Positions 12,410-24,700 of a stretch of 64,000 nucleotides of DNA are shown here, piece after piece. This stretch comes from Nautilus pompilius (Eukaryota > Mollusca > Cephalopoda > Nautilida > Nautilidae): positions 428,001-492,000 of the forward strand of contig JACATO010000647.1 in the NCBI GenBank assembly GCA_018389105.1, written 5' to 3'. The notes under the pieces are model-generated. The model was not told where the DNA came from, searched no databases, and saw nothing but the letters and a program-made list of their open reading frames with translations. The translations under genes were made by a program, and so were the position numbers. Numbering within the stretch: position 1 is the first letter of the stretch; the number at the start of each line of letters is the position of its first letter.

Positions 12410-13560
12410 TCTCCATCTTGTGGTGGTGATTTCTGTGACTTTTGTGAAAGATTAGTGCCTTTCAAGAAGAGAAAAGAGGACAACAAATGTAGAATGTTCA
12501 ATAAAGACTGTTTGATAAAGTATTTCTTTACTGTAGTAGGTACAAAATCTGTTTGATTTGCCATGAAAGTGTGGCAGTTTTTAAGGAGTACAATGTGAGG
12601 CACCATTATAATTCCAAGCATACAAACTTTGGCAGTAGACTGTCAACTAATGTAAAATAAAACTGATGCCTTCTAATTTCTTTTTGTTCTCAGAACAATT
12701 TATATCAGTCACATGAATCATGCATTGCTTCACAAACTCACATGTGGTCCACAATTCTGTTAACACAAAGTTGACCTTAGTTGCAACATTTTGTACAATG
12801 TTTTTGTTTACTGAATAGAGTCTACCATTTCTATAAGCAAATCAAGTGAAATCGTTGAAGAAAGAGAGACGATCAAGAAGTCCTATCTCTTTTTTGCATC
12901 ATCCACCAAAAGGTGCTTTGTAAAAGTGTTATAGACTTTGAACTGTGAGCACTGTCATTTAATTTGAGGTATGGGGTTAATTCACAGCATTTAATTCTCT
13001 TGCTTGAGACACTGATGCAAAAAAACATTTTGTGTCACGCCAATGTCCATTGGCTTAGTTTAAGAAAAGTGCTGAAGAGTGTGTGGAAGCTAAAGGAAGA
13101 AAGCAACATGTTCTTGGAAATGAAGGGAAGGATGAGAATTTTTGACAGTTCAAACATACAGATTGGCTCTGACTGTTTTTTCTGTGGACATTATGGAGCA
13201 TTTAAATCTGAAACTGCAGGGCAAAGGAATACTATTCAACTTTGAAAACATTCTAGTTACTCCTGTTCTCAAGGCAGGTGAAGGACTTTTTTCACCTTTC
13301 CCAACTTGACCAAATGTCGCTCCAGTATGACTGACAACTACAGCAAGATATTGAGTGATTTAAACAAGGAGTTTCTCCAAAACAAAATTCCCTAACCTGC
13401 AAGACTGTACCAAGAAAAGGTAGCATTGTTCAGTTCTTCCTGTTCATGAGCAAACATTCTCACTGATGAACAGCTAAGCTGAGATCACAGACGGTTGATG
13501 AACACCAGAATTGACACCTGATTTTCAAAATAAAAAACTGTCGACAGATGAACATGTCTC
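12410..13560 (+). pseudogene. Decayed hAT (Charlie/ZBED-type) transposase relic with BED finger
   Basis: Two collinear pieces of a hAT transposase survive. At about 12460-12640 a BED-type zinc finger is readable: FNKDCLIKYFF, then, after a one-base shift near 12555, ICHESVAVFKEYNVRHHY followed by NSKH, giving the C-x2-C and H-x4-H pattern with the Cys of the first pair disturbed. At about 13040-13130 the conserved RW block is present as HANVHWLSLRKVLKSVW with R changed to H, followed by LKEESNMFLEMKG. Stops and frameshifts occur throughout and no TIRs or TSDs were found, so this is an old fossil. The BED finger binds DNA and the RW block is part of the RNase H-like core in active relatives. 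Confidence 0.7.
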
Positions 13561-13570
13561 ACTGAGATGT

Positions 13571-14400
13571 AAGTCTTATTTATTCTTAGAAAGAAACACC
13601 AACAGGTATGTAGTTTTGTTTTTATGCTCATGTGTGCACCAAATAATTAAATATTATTGTCTTTTAAAATTTAATTGTTGAACTAAATTATTTTTACATA
13701 ATAATCCATATTTTTATATCAAATGAGATTCCTGCAGGATAAGTAGTTTTCCCCTCCCCTAAACAAAAGTGCTACAACTGTCTTCAGGCTTTCTGTTAGT
13801 ATATTCAAGTCAAAGAAAATGAACAAGTTATGGGCTAAAGACATTCAGGCTTTCTTGACGTTATGACAGAGTAGATTGTATTTTTTCTGATTATCTATTT
13901 TTGAGGTAGAAATTTGGAAAAACGAATGTTAGCGGTGTCCTTAAATTGCTGATCTACATTATTTACACAAATTTAGATCTGGATTCGTATATAAAACCTT
14001 ATTCATTAAATAGCCTTTTTTCTAATCCACCCCCTTTTCAGTTGAAGCAGATATATGTGAATATTAAAACCACGGTGAGATGCTTCAGTGATGGACTGAT
14101 TACAACTTAATTTTACATATTGTAGCAAAACGTAATTTTTTGAAATGTAGTTTCTTAAACAAAGACTTTTAAAATGTTCTCCTTTCATTGATCAGATAAT
14201 TTCGGGTCGACAATCACCCTGCACGTACACAACCATCTCCGCGCCCTGCTGGGTTCAAGAGATGGGGCTCTCTCTCTCCTCCCTGATCTTTCCATCCCGT
14301 GACGGCTGAAGCACCAGAGATCGCTGATCTTTCTCCCTTTTGTGTTTTACAAGACGATTAATATTTATTTAATATTTAAAATAGTGAAAAACTAATTAGA
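13571..14400. other. Non-coding AT-rich DNA
   Basis: No gene seen. GC content rises from about 14,205 onwards toward the promoter-like island. Confidence 0.5.
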
Positions 14401-14412
14401 TTCTGTGTAATA

Positions 14413-14484
14413 TCTCCTCCTCCTCCTCCTCCTCCTTCCAGGTAAAAGCTCCGTAGTGTCCCTCCCTCTCCCTCTCTCTCTCCT
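14413..14484. repeat. (CTC)n / (CT)n microsatellite
   Basis: A run of CTC units at about 14413-14436 and a CT-rich run at about 14457-14484. They lie just upstream of the promoter-like island and could give GAGA-type or nuclease-sensitive chromatin, but this is inference. Confidence 0.8.
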
Positions 14485-14639
14485 GACGAGCTCGTTAAAA
14501 TACTTTTTTATTATTTTTTAAATGTAGTCCGGGTGTCTCACTGCTAGAAAATGCGTAATAAATTAGTAAATAAACCCAGACAGCAGCAGTTTCTTTTTTT
14601 TTTTTTTTTTTTAAATTAGACACTGTATGTATTATATAT

Positions 14640-14942
14640 AGAGAGAGACGGATCTCCACACCGCCGCCATTCGTCGAGTGGAACTCTTCAGCGCGGAGTA
14701 CGGAACTCGCAGCAGAATGGCGGACCGGATCACTTCCGGTGTAACTCGGGGATGGAAAGGCGGAGCAGAATCGGACACTGGACCATCTAACTAAATTCGG
14801 TAACGTGTAGCGAGAGCCTTTGATATTCGCCTTAACGAGGATTAGGGGGCGGGAACGTTCCGCATTAATTATCTCCTACCCAGGTCCGGTCCCTACCTGT
14901 TCCCCGCTGATGAATCGGACGGTTTCCCCCAGCGAGCGACAG
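14640..14942 (+). promoter_or_regulatory. CpG-rich promoter-like island with 5' exon and perfect splice donor
   Basis: Local CpG-rich sequence in AT-rich DNA. It contains CCGCCGCCAT (14661-14670) and AATGGCGG (about 14716-14723), both like YY1 sites in opposite orientation, and an ETS-like CACTTCCGGT at 14731-14740. A splice donor CAG/GTAAGT ends the exon at 14942. ATGs inside are followed by stops (14717) or run to the donor (14910). The nearest downstream plus-strand gene is the PML-type exonuclease, whose first coding exon begins about 3.8 kb later with an acceptor in its 5' UTR, so this is best read as that gene's promoter and non-coding exon 1. Opposite-facing YY1 motifs also allow a bidirectional promoter. 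Confidence 0.55.
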
Positions 14943-17280
14943 GTAAGTTAAATAAAAGAACGATAGGCTTTGTTATCCTGACAGCCCCTTACTTGGTACT
15001 TTATACCACGATTTGTTATCGATCGGCTTTTTTATTCAGCAAAATGATACAGAACCGTAAACGTACAAGAAAATTATTTGTATGCAATAAAAATTTTTAA
15101 TTTTTGTTGTTGTTGTTGTTGTAGGCATGTAATGGTGGCCAGTGGATTGGGACGGGTAGCTACGTGCTGCCTAAACTACTGGAAAACTTATCTGCCGAGT
15201 ATTTTAACAATTAAAAATGAATAATAATTCTTTTAAGAAACAGCCTTTGAAAGGTAGTTTAATGAATTTAAATGTTTCTATTTTTCATACTCGCCAACTT
15301 TTCAAAATTCTCATGGGGGAGATTTTGCGAAACTCGCAGCAAATCAAGCAATTTACAAGCAAAACTGGTTTAAAGCCCATCAATTTGCAAATACCCACGC
15401 ATTCTTTGCTTTTGTCATTTGTCTTCATCTCTGCATGTCTCAAGATATCATCGTATTTTCATTTTTGTAAATTTCAGACTTAATCTTAGCACAGTTGCTT
15501 TTTTAGCTTCCAGAAACCAGAGTTGAGACCCCAAATGAACATATATATTAATAATACCAATGAGGAAGTAATTCCTTTTTATAGTTTTACTCACACTTAG
15601 TTCAAATATGTATTTGTTTTCATTGCTGAAGACCTCATGCATCATCTTGAAATATTGTTTTCAATTACTAAATAGGTTGTTAAATTCCCTATGTTGATTG
15701 GAAATATTAAACGAACAAATAAAAAGAGTTATATCAGGTTTTATTGTATTGACAGACACTATCTAATAAACTATATCATTACATTTCAATCACAAATACA
15801 GAACATGTTTGAAAATAATTTACCGTAACAGTCACAAACGAAAGAGAAAGACAGCTACTATTGAAAATAGCATACACATAATCTGGAATAGCGCAGTAAG
15901 AAACTTAAGAATTTTAATCCTACTAAACAATGAAGTTAGAAGTTCATTTGGCCACCCAAGGAAATTCTGTTTCCCAAGACGTCTGGAACGTGCACTCATA
16001 GAGTTTTCGCTTCTCCCTTTGTTGCCAGAGAAGCCATTTTGACTAATCACGCTTGGCTTAGAACGATAAATACGATTGGTCGGCTTATCAGTATAATCGG
16101 TTCCCATTGGTCAAGCGGAGTTCCGAAACCCGATTTCCGGAATGGATCAGGTTCACGTCTCTGCCATGTCTGGGCCGACCGGGAAGCTTTGAATGTACGA
16201 AAGGGTCAAGTTAGACCCCCGGAAAATATCGGTGTGTACGTGCCTGGTGGATAGACGAAGCTATCTCGCTGCCGACAAGGCGACTTTACCATTGAGGGTC
16301 CTATTCCACACCTGACACTTAGTAAACCTGTGTTGATTAAACTTACTACTTCTTGTGTATGACAAGTTTATTTACTATATTCTGTTTCATTTAAGGGTCT
16401 CGTTGGTGCGCGCACATGAAAATCCAGGGTGGTTGGTCGGACTGGTTTCGGGGAAAAGAATGTATGACTTTATTACCAACCACTGTACTGATGGCTTTGG
16501 CTGACTGTCAAAGTAATAAGAATGTGATTAAAACTTACATGTTTTCAGCAGGTGAGAGATGAATGTATGCTTGCTTTAAAACTTGTTTACACAACTGTTG
16601 GTAGAATGACTGTCTTAGTTGCCACTTGTATATATATTGTTTCTATAATATATGCTGGGTTTGGTGGTGGGAAAAAGGTTGAAACAATGTACAGTTTTCC
16701 TACCTGAAAAGATTGTATTTTTTATTTTTTGTTGAAACTCATTTTTGCCAAGAAGTTTCTGAAACTGCGAGTTGTGTGTGACCAACCCCCATCAAAAGGA
16801 TGTTGTTCAATTAGGACGACTGTCCTTCTTGTTTCACTCCAGCAACCTTACAGTTGTTTGCTGCCAAAACAAACTCATTGCCAGACAGTAAGAACACTTT
16901 GCTATCTTCTGCTGTAAGGTCTTGTATTATATGAACTCTTAGGTACCCCTCTCTCTCTGGTTTATCAAGTTGTTTTCGTGCTTTCTGTTTTTTTAACTTG
17001 CAGTGTTTCAAAAATTTTCACCAGATGTATGAGAAATGCTCCATCAGGCTGCTGATGCATGTTTTTATTTTTGTGCTGCTTACTCAGCCTGTGCCATCAT
17101 CTTCCATCTTTAAACAAACAAACCAGCTTAGAGATTTACGTCATGTGACAGCACTAGGAAAAAACCGATATGCCATTTCTTCAGACATTTAGTTTTTTTT
17201 TAAAATTCACAACCATAAATTACATTTCTACAGATTTACAGAGATAGTACTTCCCTATATTTTAAAAGATTAAATCACAG
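14943..17280. other. Presumed 5' UTR intron of the exonuclease gene; GC island at 16.0-16.45 kb
   Basis: Mostly AT-rich. A (GTT)n run lies at 15103-15123. A GC-richer patch at about 16040-16445 has three ATTGGT (inverted CCAAT) boxes and, near its end, an ATTAAA signal followed by TCTCGTTGGTGCGCGCAC, which resembles the LTR end and primer-binding region of a gypsy-type element. I could not find matching ends, so it may equally be an alternative promoter. No coding region is supported. Confidence 0.35.
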
Positions 17281-17282
17281 AC

Positions 17283-17640
17283 AGACAGTGTGGTGGTCAA
17301 AATTTTTTGCAACAACTGAAATAATTTCAATTTTTTTAAAAAGTTTATTTTTTACTATCAAGATTAATGCATGTGTTTAAACATTTTGTTTCTGATTTAT
17401 TATGTATGTAGTTCTTTTAGTCAAAACGATATTGCAAAGTGAAGGTTACTGCTCTATTATTCTATATCTCCACCAGAAGTCACAACATTGAGAACGTTTG
17501 GTAACAGTTCTTTGAGACAGGGTTTAATGTGCTGTAGTTTGTAAAAGAAGTGCATTTTAACAATGCAACACACAAAGCAATGAACACAATGATTTGTTTA
17601 GAAAAACAAGGTGATGTAATAATTTTGGCCTCAAATGTAT
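17283..17640. mobile_element. Possible Tc1/mariner-type non-autonomous remnant
   Basis: The left end has CAGTGTGGTGGTCAAAATTT and the right end has AATTTTGGCCTC; read inverted these share a GG(T/C)CAAAATT core, as in Tc1-type elements. The stretch between is about 350 bases and has no intact ORF. TA duplications are not clear, so this call is weak. Confidence 0.3.
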
Positions 17641-17739
17641 ATTAAGATAGGAAAATTTTGTTACTTCAGTAGTTTTTTCAAAGGTATGGTGAATATTCTT
17701 CAAGTTTATTTTAGGTGTTTTTAAAAATAATATATTTAT

Positions 17740-17760
17740 TTATATATATATATATATACT
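17740..17760. repeat. (TA)n microsatellite
   Basis: Short uninterrupted TA run in the 5' intron of the exonuclease gene. Confidence 0.75.
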
Positions 17761-18782
17761 TTTAAAAAAAACAAATATTTTAGTAGATTTTAATTTTGAT
17801 TTGTGCATTACTATTATTATTATTTCAAAAATGTAAACTGTTTTCAATATGTTTTATTGGAGTATTTGGTAAAATTAGTGGCAGATGAACAAGATAAATA
17901 TAGTAATAACGTCCCTTTCAGAAAAAAAAAGTTTATTTCCTGAGAACTCATTGAGGTAATAGCTACAGATTTTGAATTCTGATATATTGCATTGATATTG
18001 TGCCCAGAATATTTAATTGGCTTGTAAAAGCTGTTTGAAGAACATTTCTCATGATACTATGAAGAGTTGAAACTTTGCGCATTATAGTTGGAGAATATTC
18101 ATTAGGGAGGCAGATTTTTTAAATATTCAATGTACTGAAGTTTGTTGGGTTCCAACAAAAACATTATGCTGACAAATGAAAATTTAAGCACAAAGGATTT
18201 TTATGATATAATTTCCTTAGTTTAAAAGAAACAACAAAAATGTATTATTGAACACTAGATGTGACTAAGAAGTTTATTGTGGTTCAGGAAGTGTTTTTTA
18301 AAACTGCGATCTGTGCAAGAAGAGTCATTTTGAATATAGTTGGGTATTTTTGGTGGGCTGGGCTGATTAAGTTTATTGAGAGAGAGAGAGAGGATAATTT
18401 AAATCTGGAAAAATGTTTTGAAAAAATAAACAAAATGTAATGAAGGAGCCTCTCCCAGTCTTTTGTACTTGGCTTCAGATATAAAATGTTTCTTACTGTC
18501 TATTATTTCTCTCTCTCAACTTTAAATATTTTAGCTATCTGCCATTGGGCATGAATACAAAGACAAGCAAATAGGAAACTGGTACAACTACAGTTTTTAA
18601 ATTAATTTATAATACTAGATTGTATCAAACATTAATAATTTGAAAAGTAAACCAAATTTTAATCTTTTCAAGTAGAAATTCAGCTGTAAAATTTTCAAAT
18701 CTTCAATCAGATCAAAATGTATCATTACTCTTTGTAGGGACTTTTTATTAGTTATTTTGACTTTCCAGAAACAGTGATATTC

Positions 18783-21700
18783 ATGGATCTGTGTATACTT
18801 TTAGTCAGCAGGAAGAGTGATGAGAAACTGAAATCAAGGCTGCTAAAGATACAGAGCAGGAGTGAAACTGGTGGTAGTGGAAAGCATCCTTTGTCCCAGT
18901 CTTGGTTGTCTAGATTAGTATTAGCTGCTGCGAAGAATGCAGGCCAGTTCAGCTCTGGCACGAGGCTCCATCCCTACCCTCAGGACAACTGCAGCACATT
19001 GTTCATCAAACACCACACTCAGGAAACTACCCCAATGGTAAGCCGTTAGTTTTTTTATTGTTTGTTTTAAAAATAAAAAGTCTAAAAGATGGGAAAAAAA
19101 TTTTTTTTAGAAGATTAAAGAAAGTCCACCAACTCATTCATAGCCCCTATTTTTTCTATGCATCTCGTAGAGCTTTCTGATTCCTCTCTCACTCGCTTTT
19201 ACAGTGTCAAGGTAGCCTCACAACTTCTGACCCACTGGCACCAGATCTGGAACTCAAGTAAACATGAGAAATTATTAATGATGATTGCTGAAACTGATCT
19301 GTTTCTTAGACATCTTTGGTTTAGTTCTGTTAAATTCTCCTGTCCATCCAAGTAGTGCGAGCAAAAGATACATGAAAAAAATCAGATTATTGAAAAGCTT
19401 GAATAGTTACTTAGCAATCTTTATATTCCAGCCATACTGACCCCATAGCAAAGCTTTTCGTAGACGGTTAGAAGTCTGTGAAACAACTGGTGGCCATTTG
19501 GAACAGTTTTAAAATTTAATGAAAATATAGAAAACTTTCAATTTTAGCTTAAAAAAAAAGTAACTCAGAAGGAATGTATAGAATTATATTAGTATATCAA
19601 GCAAGTGAAACTAAAATTAAGACCCTAACCCTGATAGATGGTTTAGAATTTATTAGTATATTAAACAATGCTTTATTAAAAAACAACAACAAATGAATTG
19701 CACACAATTAAGATGCACATAATTTGTTTCTTTATGTATTTTATTTTGTAACAAATCTCTCTTTCTCTCATTTCGAATTTCATCAAAGAAAGTAATGATG
19801 TACAGTGCACACATGATCAATTTTTTTGCTAAAACCTGAAATAAAAACAACCATATATATAATCCTAATTAACAATATTCTTATTGTTGATTCACAAAAA
19901 TAAGAATGTTTTTTTTAATTTCTGGCACAATACTGTATACAATACTTGGTCAAGGTCAAATAACCTCCTCTCATTATCCTTCTTGATCTAGGGATGGGCT
20001 TGTATATAATCCTTGGTGGGTTGATGTGGTGTAATTGAGTAAAACAACTTATTTGAAGCACTATATTCACATGAGCTAGACTAAAGGGATGTTCAAAATA
20101 TATATTGTGCTGTGCCCTTTCACATCTTTAACTTAAATATGCAGAATTGTCTAATTTTATCTGTATACTCCATTGTTTAGCAAAAGTATAAAAGTATTAA
20201 AAATTTGCATTTTTGGTCATGCAAAATGATAGTAAATGGAAGTGTGTATGCATGATACTATAGAATCACAGGTACTATATTTTATTTCTATACATTTTTA
20301 CTTAAATGCACAATTTCTAAAAATCTTTCTGAGGGGTACTGTAGGGAGATATTTGTCTATCCATTTCACTGCCTCCTGACTGCTCTTCCACAATGATACT
20401 TCCTCAAGTCTGTAGTTCATTTCCTAATGTTGCCACCTCTGTATATCTCACTAATTGAATTGCTTGGCTGTACTTGCAATATTTGGGAGTGGAAAAATAT
20501 TTGATGCTCAAAATTAGTGACAATGTTAGTATTAGCTGATGTGGGTAATTCGTAAATGGAAGTATATCAAACTTTTTACTACCTAACATTTTAGGTGAAC
20601 TTTTTTTCTAATATTTCTGATTATTAGTTTTGTTTGAACTTGCCAACTCTAACGTATAAGTAAACTAATCAAAACAGAAGGTGGAGGTAACAAAAAATGG
20701 AATGAATGACTCTGGAATCTTTTTAAAAGTTAAATGTTTGCTGTTAAGTTCTAGCATGCATATAATTGATATTTACTTTTCTGAATTAATAATCTTACTC
20801 TTTTGATATCTAAAACTTTCATTTGGATTCTGTCACACAGTTACTTACTCAAACCAGGAAAGAGTATCTCACTTTAAAAAATTACCAGAGAGGAATGTGT
20901 TTAAAAGTAACAATGATTTTGTTTGAAATGTTTCTCATAAGTTTTATAGTTTGCTTTTAACCCAGTTAACATCCATACATTTTAAGGAATTAAATATATA
21001 AAATATCTTTATTTACCTATTAGGATATGATAAAGAATTTATATTCCAAGTATCTTGTGACAATTTCAAACAATATTAGAATACAGACAATGAAATGAGA
21101 ATGACAGTGAGTCAGAATTTTAGGGTTAGTATGACAGTTAAGGCGAACATTTAACCTATTCACACTTGTTCATGGAATAAAATACACAACCAGATTGGTA
21201 TTGTAAATCTTTATTGTTTATGTTATATGCATGTTTGTTGTAGAATTAAGTACACTAATCCCTTTTTATGAAGGCACTTTGCTTTTGCATAACATTTTTC
21301 TTTTCTTTTTAAAAAATTATTATTGCAAAGTAGTTCTTGTGTGAAAAAGAAAAGAATTTGTCAGTTTTTAACAGTTTTATTTCACACAACCAAGACAGTT
21401 TGTTTATTCTTGTGTGAGAGTTAAATTAGTAGAAGTAACTTAAGCACATTAGGGGGGTTGTGATGTCAGCAGCACTGCATTACTTTCAGCAAGTAATAGA
21501 TGGTGAGAATTAATTTGAAGGTGTACTGAAGTCTGTTGATAAGAAGACTTAATGTCTCCATAACTAAAACCTTTGTGTAATTAGTCACCTTTATCATTGA
21601 TTTTAAAAGAATTTCAGTAGATTGAAAAACTGTGAGTACTTTTCAAACAAACATGTAAGATGACATCAGAGCTCTTCTGTCAAGAAGACCACAAACAAAT

Positions 21701-24700
21701 TCGTGCAGATTGTAGTTGTGTGTCATAGTTTCACAAGATGCTGTACTGTATGAATTCTGACATCACTACCTTTCTCACTAACAAAGAACTCAGAAACTCA
21801 AGGTGGTAGTCTCTAAAGTATTTATGTGGGTATAGTGAATGAATGAATTTTTATATTCCTTTGCTGTTTTATAATTAGTAATTTTAGCATTGAAACCAAA
21901 CCATAAATAGTAGTGATACAAGTAAGAACTGTTCTTTTAAAAAGTGAATAAATGTGGAAAGCTGACCTTGTTTTGCTAAGGCAACTACTTTATTTATTTA
22001 ATTTAGAAATTGTAGTTGAATCTGACAGATGTGATCAACATAACTGTTTGCACATGTTTAACATTAGTATATATAACTCTATAATATTTTATGAAATACT
22101 AATTTATTGGCTATAATAAAAAAATGTTCTTTACTGCTTAACTATTCCAAATCCAAGTCACCTGGAAGAGTTAATCTTTTTTCTTCTAGTTGTCCACAAT
22201 GTTTGAATATATTACTGATCCACAGTAATATGCTAAAAGGGAGTTCTATTCCTGGAGCACCAGTTTAATTTCTTTCAACCTGATTGATGATCCAAAAATT
22301 GTGGCTCATTTATTATGTGCCTTCTTACTGAGTATCTGGTTAATCTATTGTATCTATGTGACTGTCATCAATATCCTGGCAGAGAATGATCCTCTGTGTT
22401 CTGTAGGACATATTAAGCAGCATTCCAAGTAAGCATTGTTATAGTTAGCTAGCTTTAAATCCATTTTTAATGGCATATATGGTTTCTGTAACTTTCTCTT
22501 CTCTTTGATGACTACTTCACAAGTTATCATCTAAATAAAGCTGTTAATTCAACAGTCTAGGATCACTTGATTTAGTCATGCAGTCTTTCCAGAAAAATAC
22601 ATAACTAACACACACACACAGAGAACAACTTGTCCAGTTATCCAACTTTTTCAGTATAAGCCAAGATTGTTTATTTTAGCTATTTAACCATTGTAGTTCA
22701 TGAGTCAGTGAACTGTATCTGCTATCTGCACATCTCCAGATTGCTTAACTTAATAATCCGAGAACTTATAAGATAAAAGATAAATGATCTTTAAAAGTTT
22801 CTTAGTAAAGTTTTGACAGTTGAATGCCGTACCAAGAGGAATGAAAATCCATACATAGTAAAAGAACTTTATTATTGTATTTGCTAGATGTGTACTGAAC
22901 AGTAACTTTATTTAACTGTTTGCGAGTGAGAAAGAAATTATTAAGGAAGCAGTTTTATTGTGCGAAATTTGTGGAACTGCCCAACTCTGTGGATTACACA
23001 AGGTAATTACCCCATTCCTGGGAATGGCATCAATGATCCCTTAATCTGCAGAATCCACAGTATGAGCAACAACTTTGGAAGCATTCTATAAGGATTTGTT
23101 TTGAATCATGCAGTTAACTAGTTGTAAATAATATTATCCCAGATTAATACATTTCAATGTAAAACATTCTGGCATAATAAATATGAATTTGATAGCACAT
23201 TTACTGCAGTTCATAATGATGTTTATTGCTAAAAATAAGCATGCAGCTCAATCAGTGGTAAATGATGATATAGAGTATAAAATATCAGTCTAAAACATTT
23301 TGGTGTAATAAAATTCTTTTTTTGGAACAATTTTTTTCTCCATCTTGGGGCTACCATCAAACTAATGACATGAAACATGTAAACAACAAACTTTAGTCAG
23401 TCATCAAATAAGCTTAAAGCATCATTGCTCACTCCATTGGATTATGCAGATTAAGTGATTTCCCAATCCCAGGTATGAGCACAACTCTTTCATAATTATT
23501 TGTCTTGGGCACAGTGTTACGCAATTCTGCATTTGGGGCATGACACACACTTCCATTTAGTAGGAGCTCTCTGTAGGCCCGTACTGCCTACGTTGGAGGG
23601 GATATTCAGCATGTGTGATTTCTTCAGCTACTCATGCTTCATGACAGTCATGAATGCAGCATCACTGGTTCATTCCAGATGGCCTTGATGATAATGTACA
23701 TCTCAGTATGTTTAGAACAAGTTCATGTAATTCAGAGACTCTAGAATGTTGTCTCCTTTTAAAAATTATGATAGATACCTGTAATCTAAACTTTGGCCAC
23801 TGCTACTTCACTTTAGAACAGATATTTAAAGTATAGTGGGTTTAAAATTTTAGTGTCCTCTCTCGTTGCAGTCATCCGAGCTGATTGCTACAATTGTTAT
23901 TTGTTTTCTTCCAGTTCACTCTAAAATCTCAGCTGGCTGCTGGGGGGAAATTGCCAGTCTGTGGTCAGCTATCTGGTAGCCACGTGATTGGAGATTCCAC
24001 AAACCGGATCAAGGGAAGATTCACCAGTTTTGCGCTGCTCAGTTTCTCAGAAACGCAAGTAACGCGTCAGAAGATGCTGCACACACACAATTCTGGACCT
24101 CCAACTCTGGCTGATGTGAAATATCCTAATTTTCTTGCCCAACCTTTGCCCGAAACATTTAGTGTTGATGGATGTACAGAAATGTTCTTTGATGTGGAGA
24201 CCACAGGGTTAGGTAAAAAGAAATTTTTTAATTTTATCAAATGCAGCAAATTTAGTAAAGGAAAAGATGATTTACATCCATCATTTAGGTGGTGTTTTTA
24301 GCATCTCTGATTTATCTTAAAGTATAACAATGTGTGTTTTAATGTTAATATTGTTAAGCTGAAACTGATGCCCAAATCTTCCTGACATTACTGTGTAAGT
24401 ACTAAACTACATGAGAATATCTCCATATAATGAAAGAATGCTGGAGCCATTCTACTCAGAGTTGTTTTGTCAGGGTCATATAGCAGGAGAGAATCACAGG
24501 ACACATGCAGTCTGAAAAAGAAAAAAAAAACAGTCTTGGAAATGTTCTATTTCTCTGGCAAGATGGAAAAAAAGCCATAAAAAAATCCACTTGGTTTAAG
24601 TTTTCTTACTGGGTCACGGGTCACTTTTTAGTATTGCTGTAGACTGCTGTTCTAGCTTTTCGTCCTCAATGTCATGTCTAGTTGCTTTATACACTATTCC

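Noticed and set aside
16811-17011. Minus-strand 66-codon frame with protein-like sequence (VHIIQDLTAEDSKVFLLSGN)
   Set aside because: Looks coding-like, perhaps a transposon relic, but too short and without a recognised family or neighbours.
23000-23510. Possible tandem duplication in the intron
   Set aside because: Only short shared words; could be chance in AT-rich DNA.
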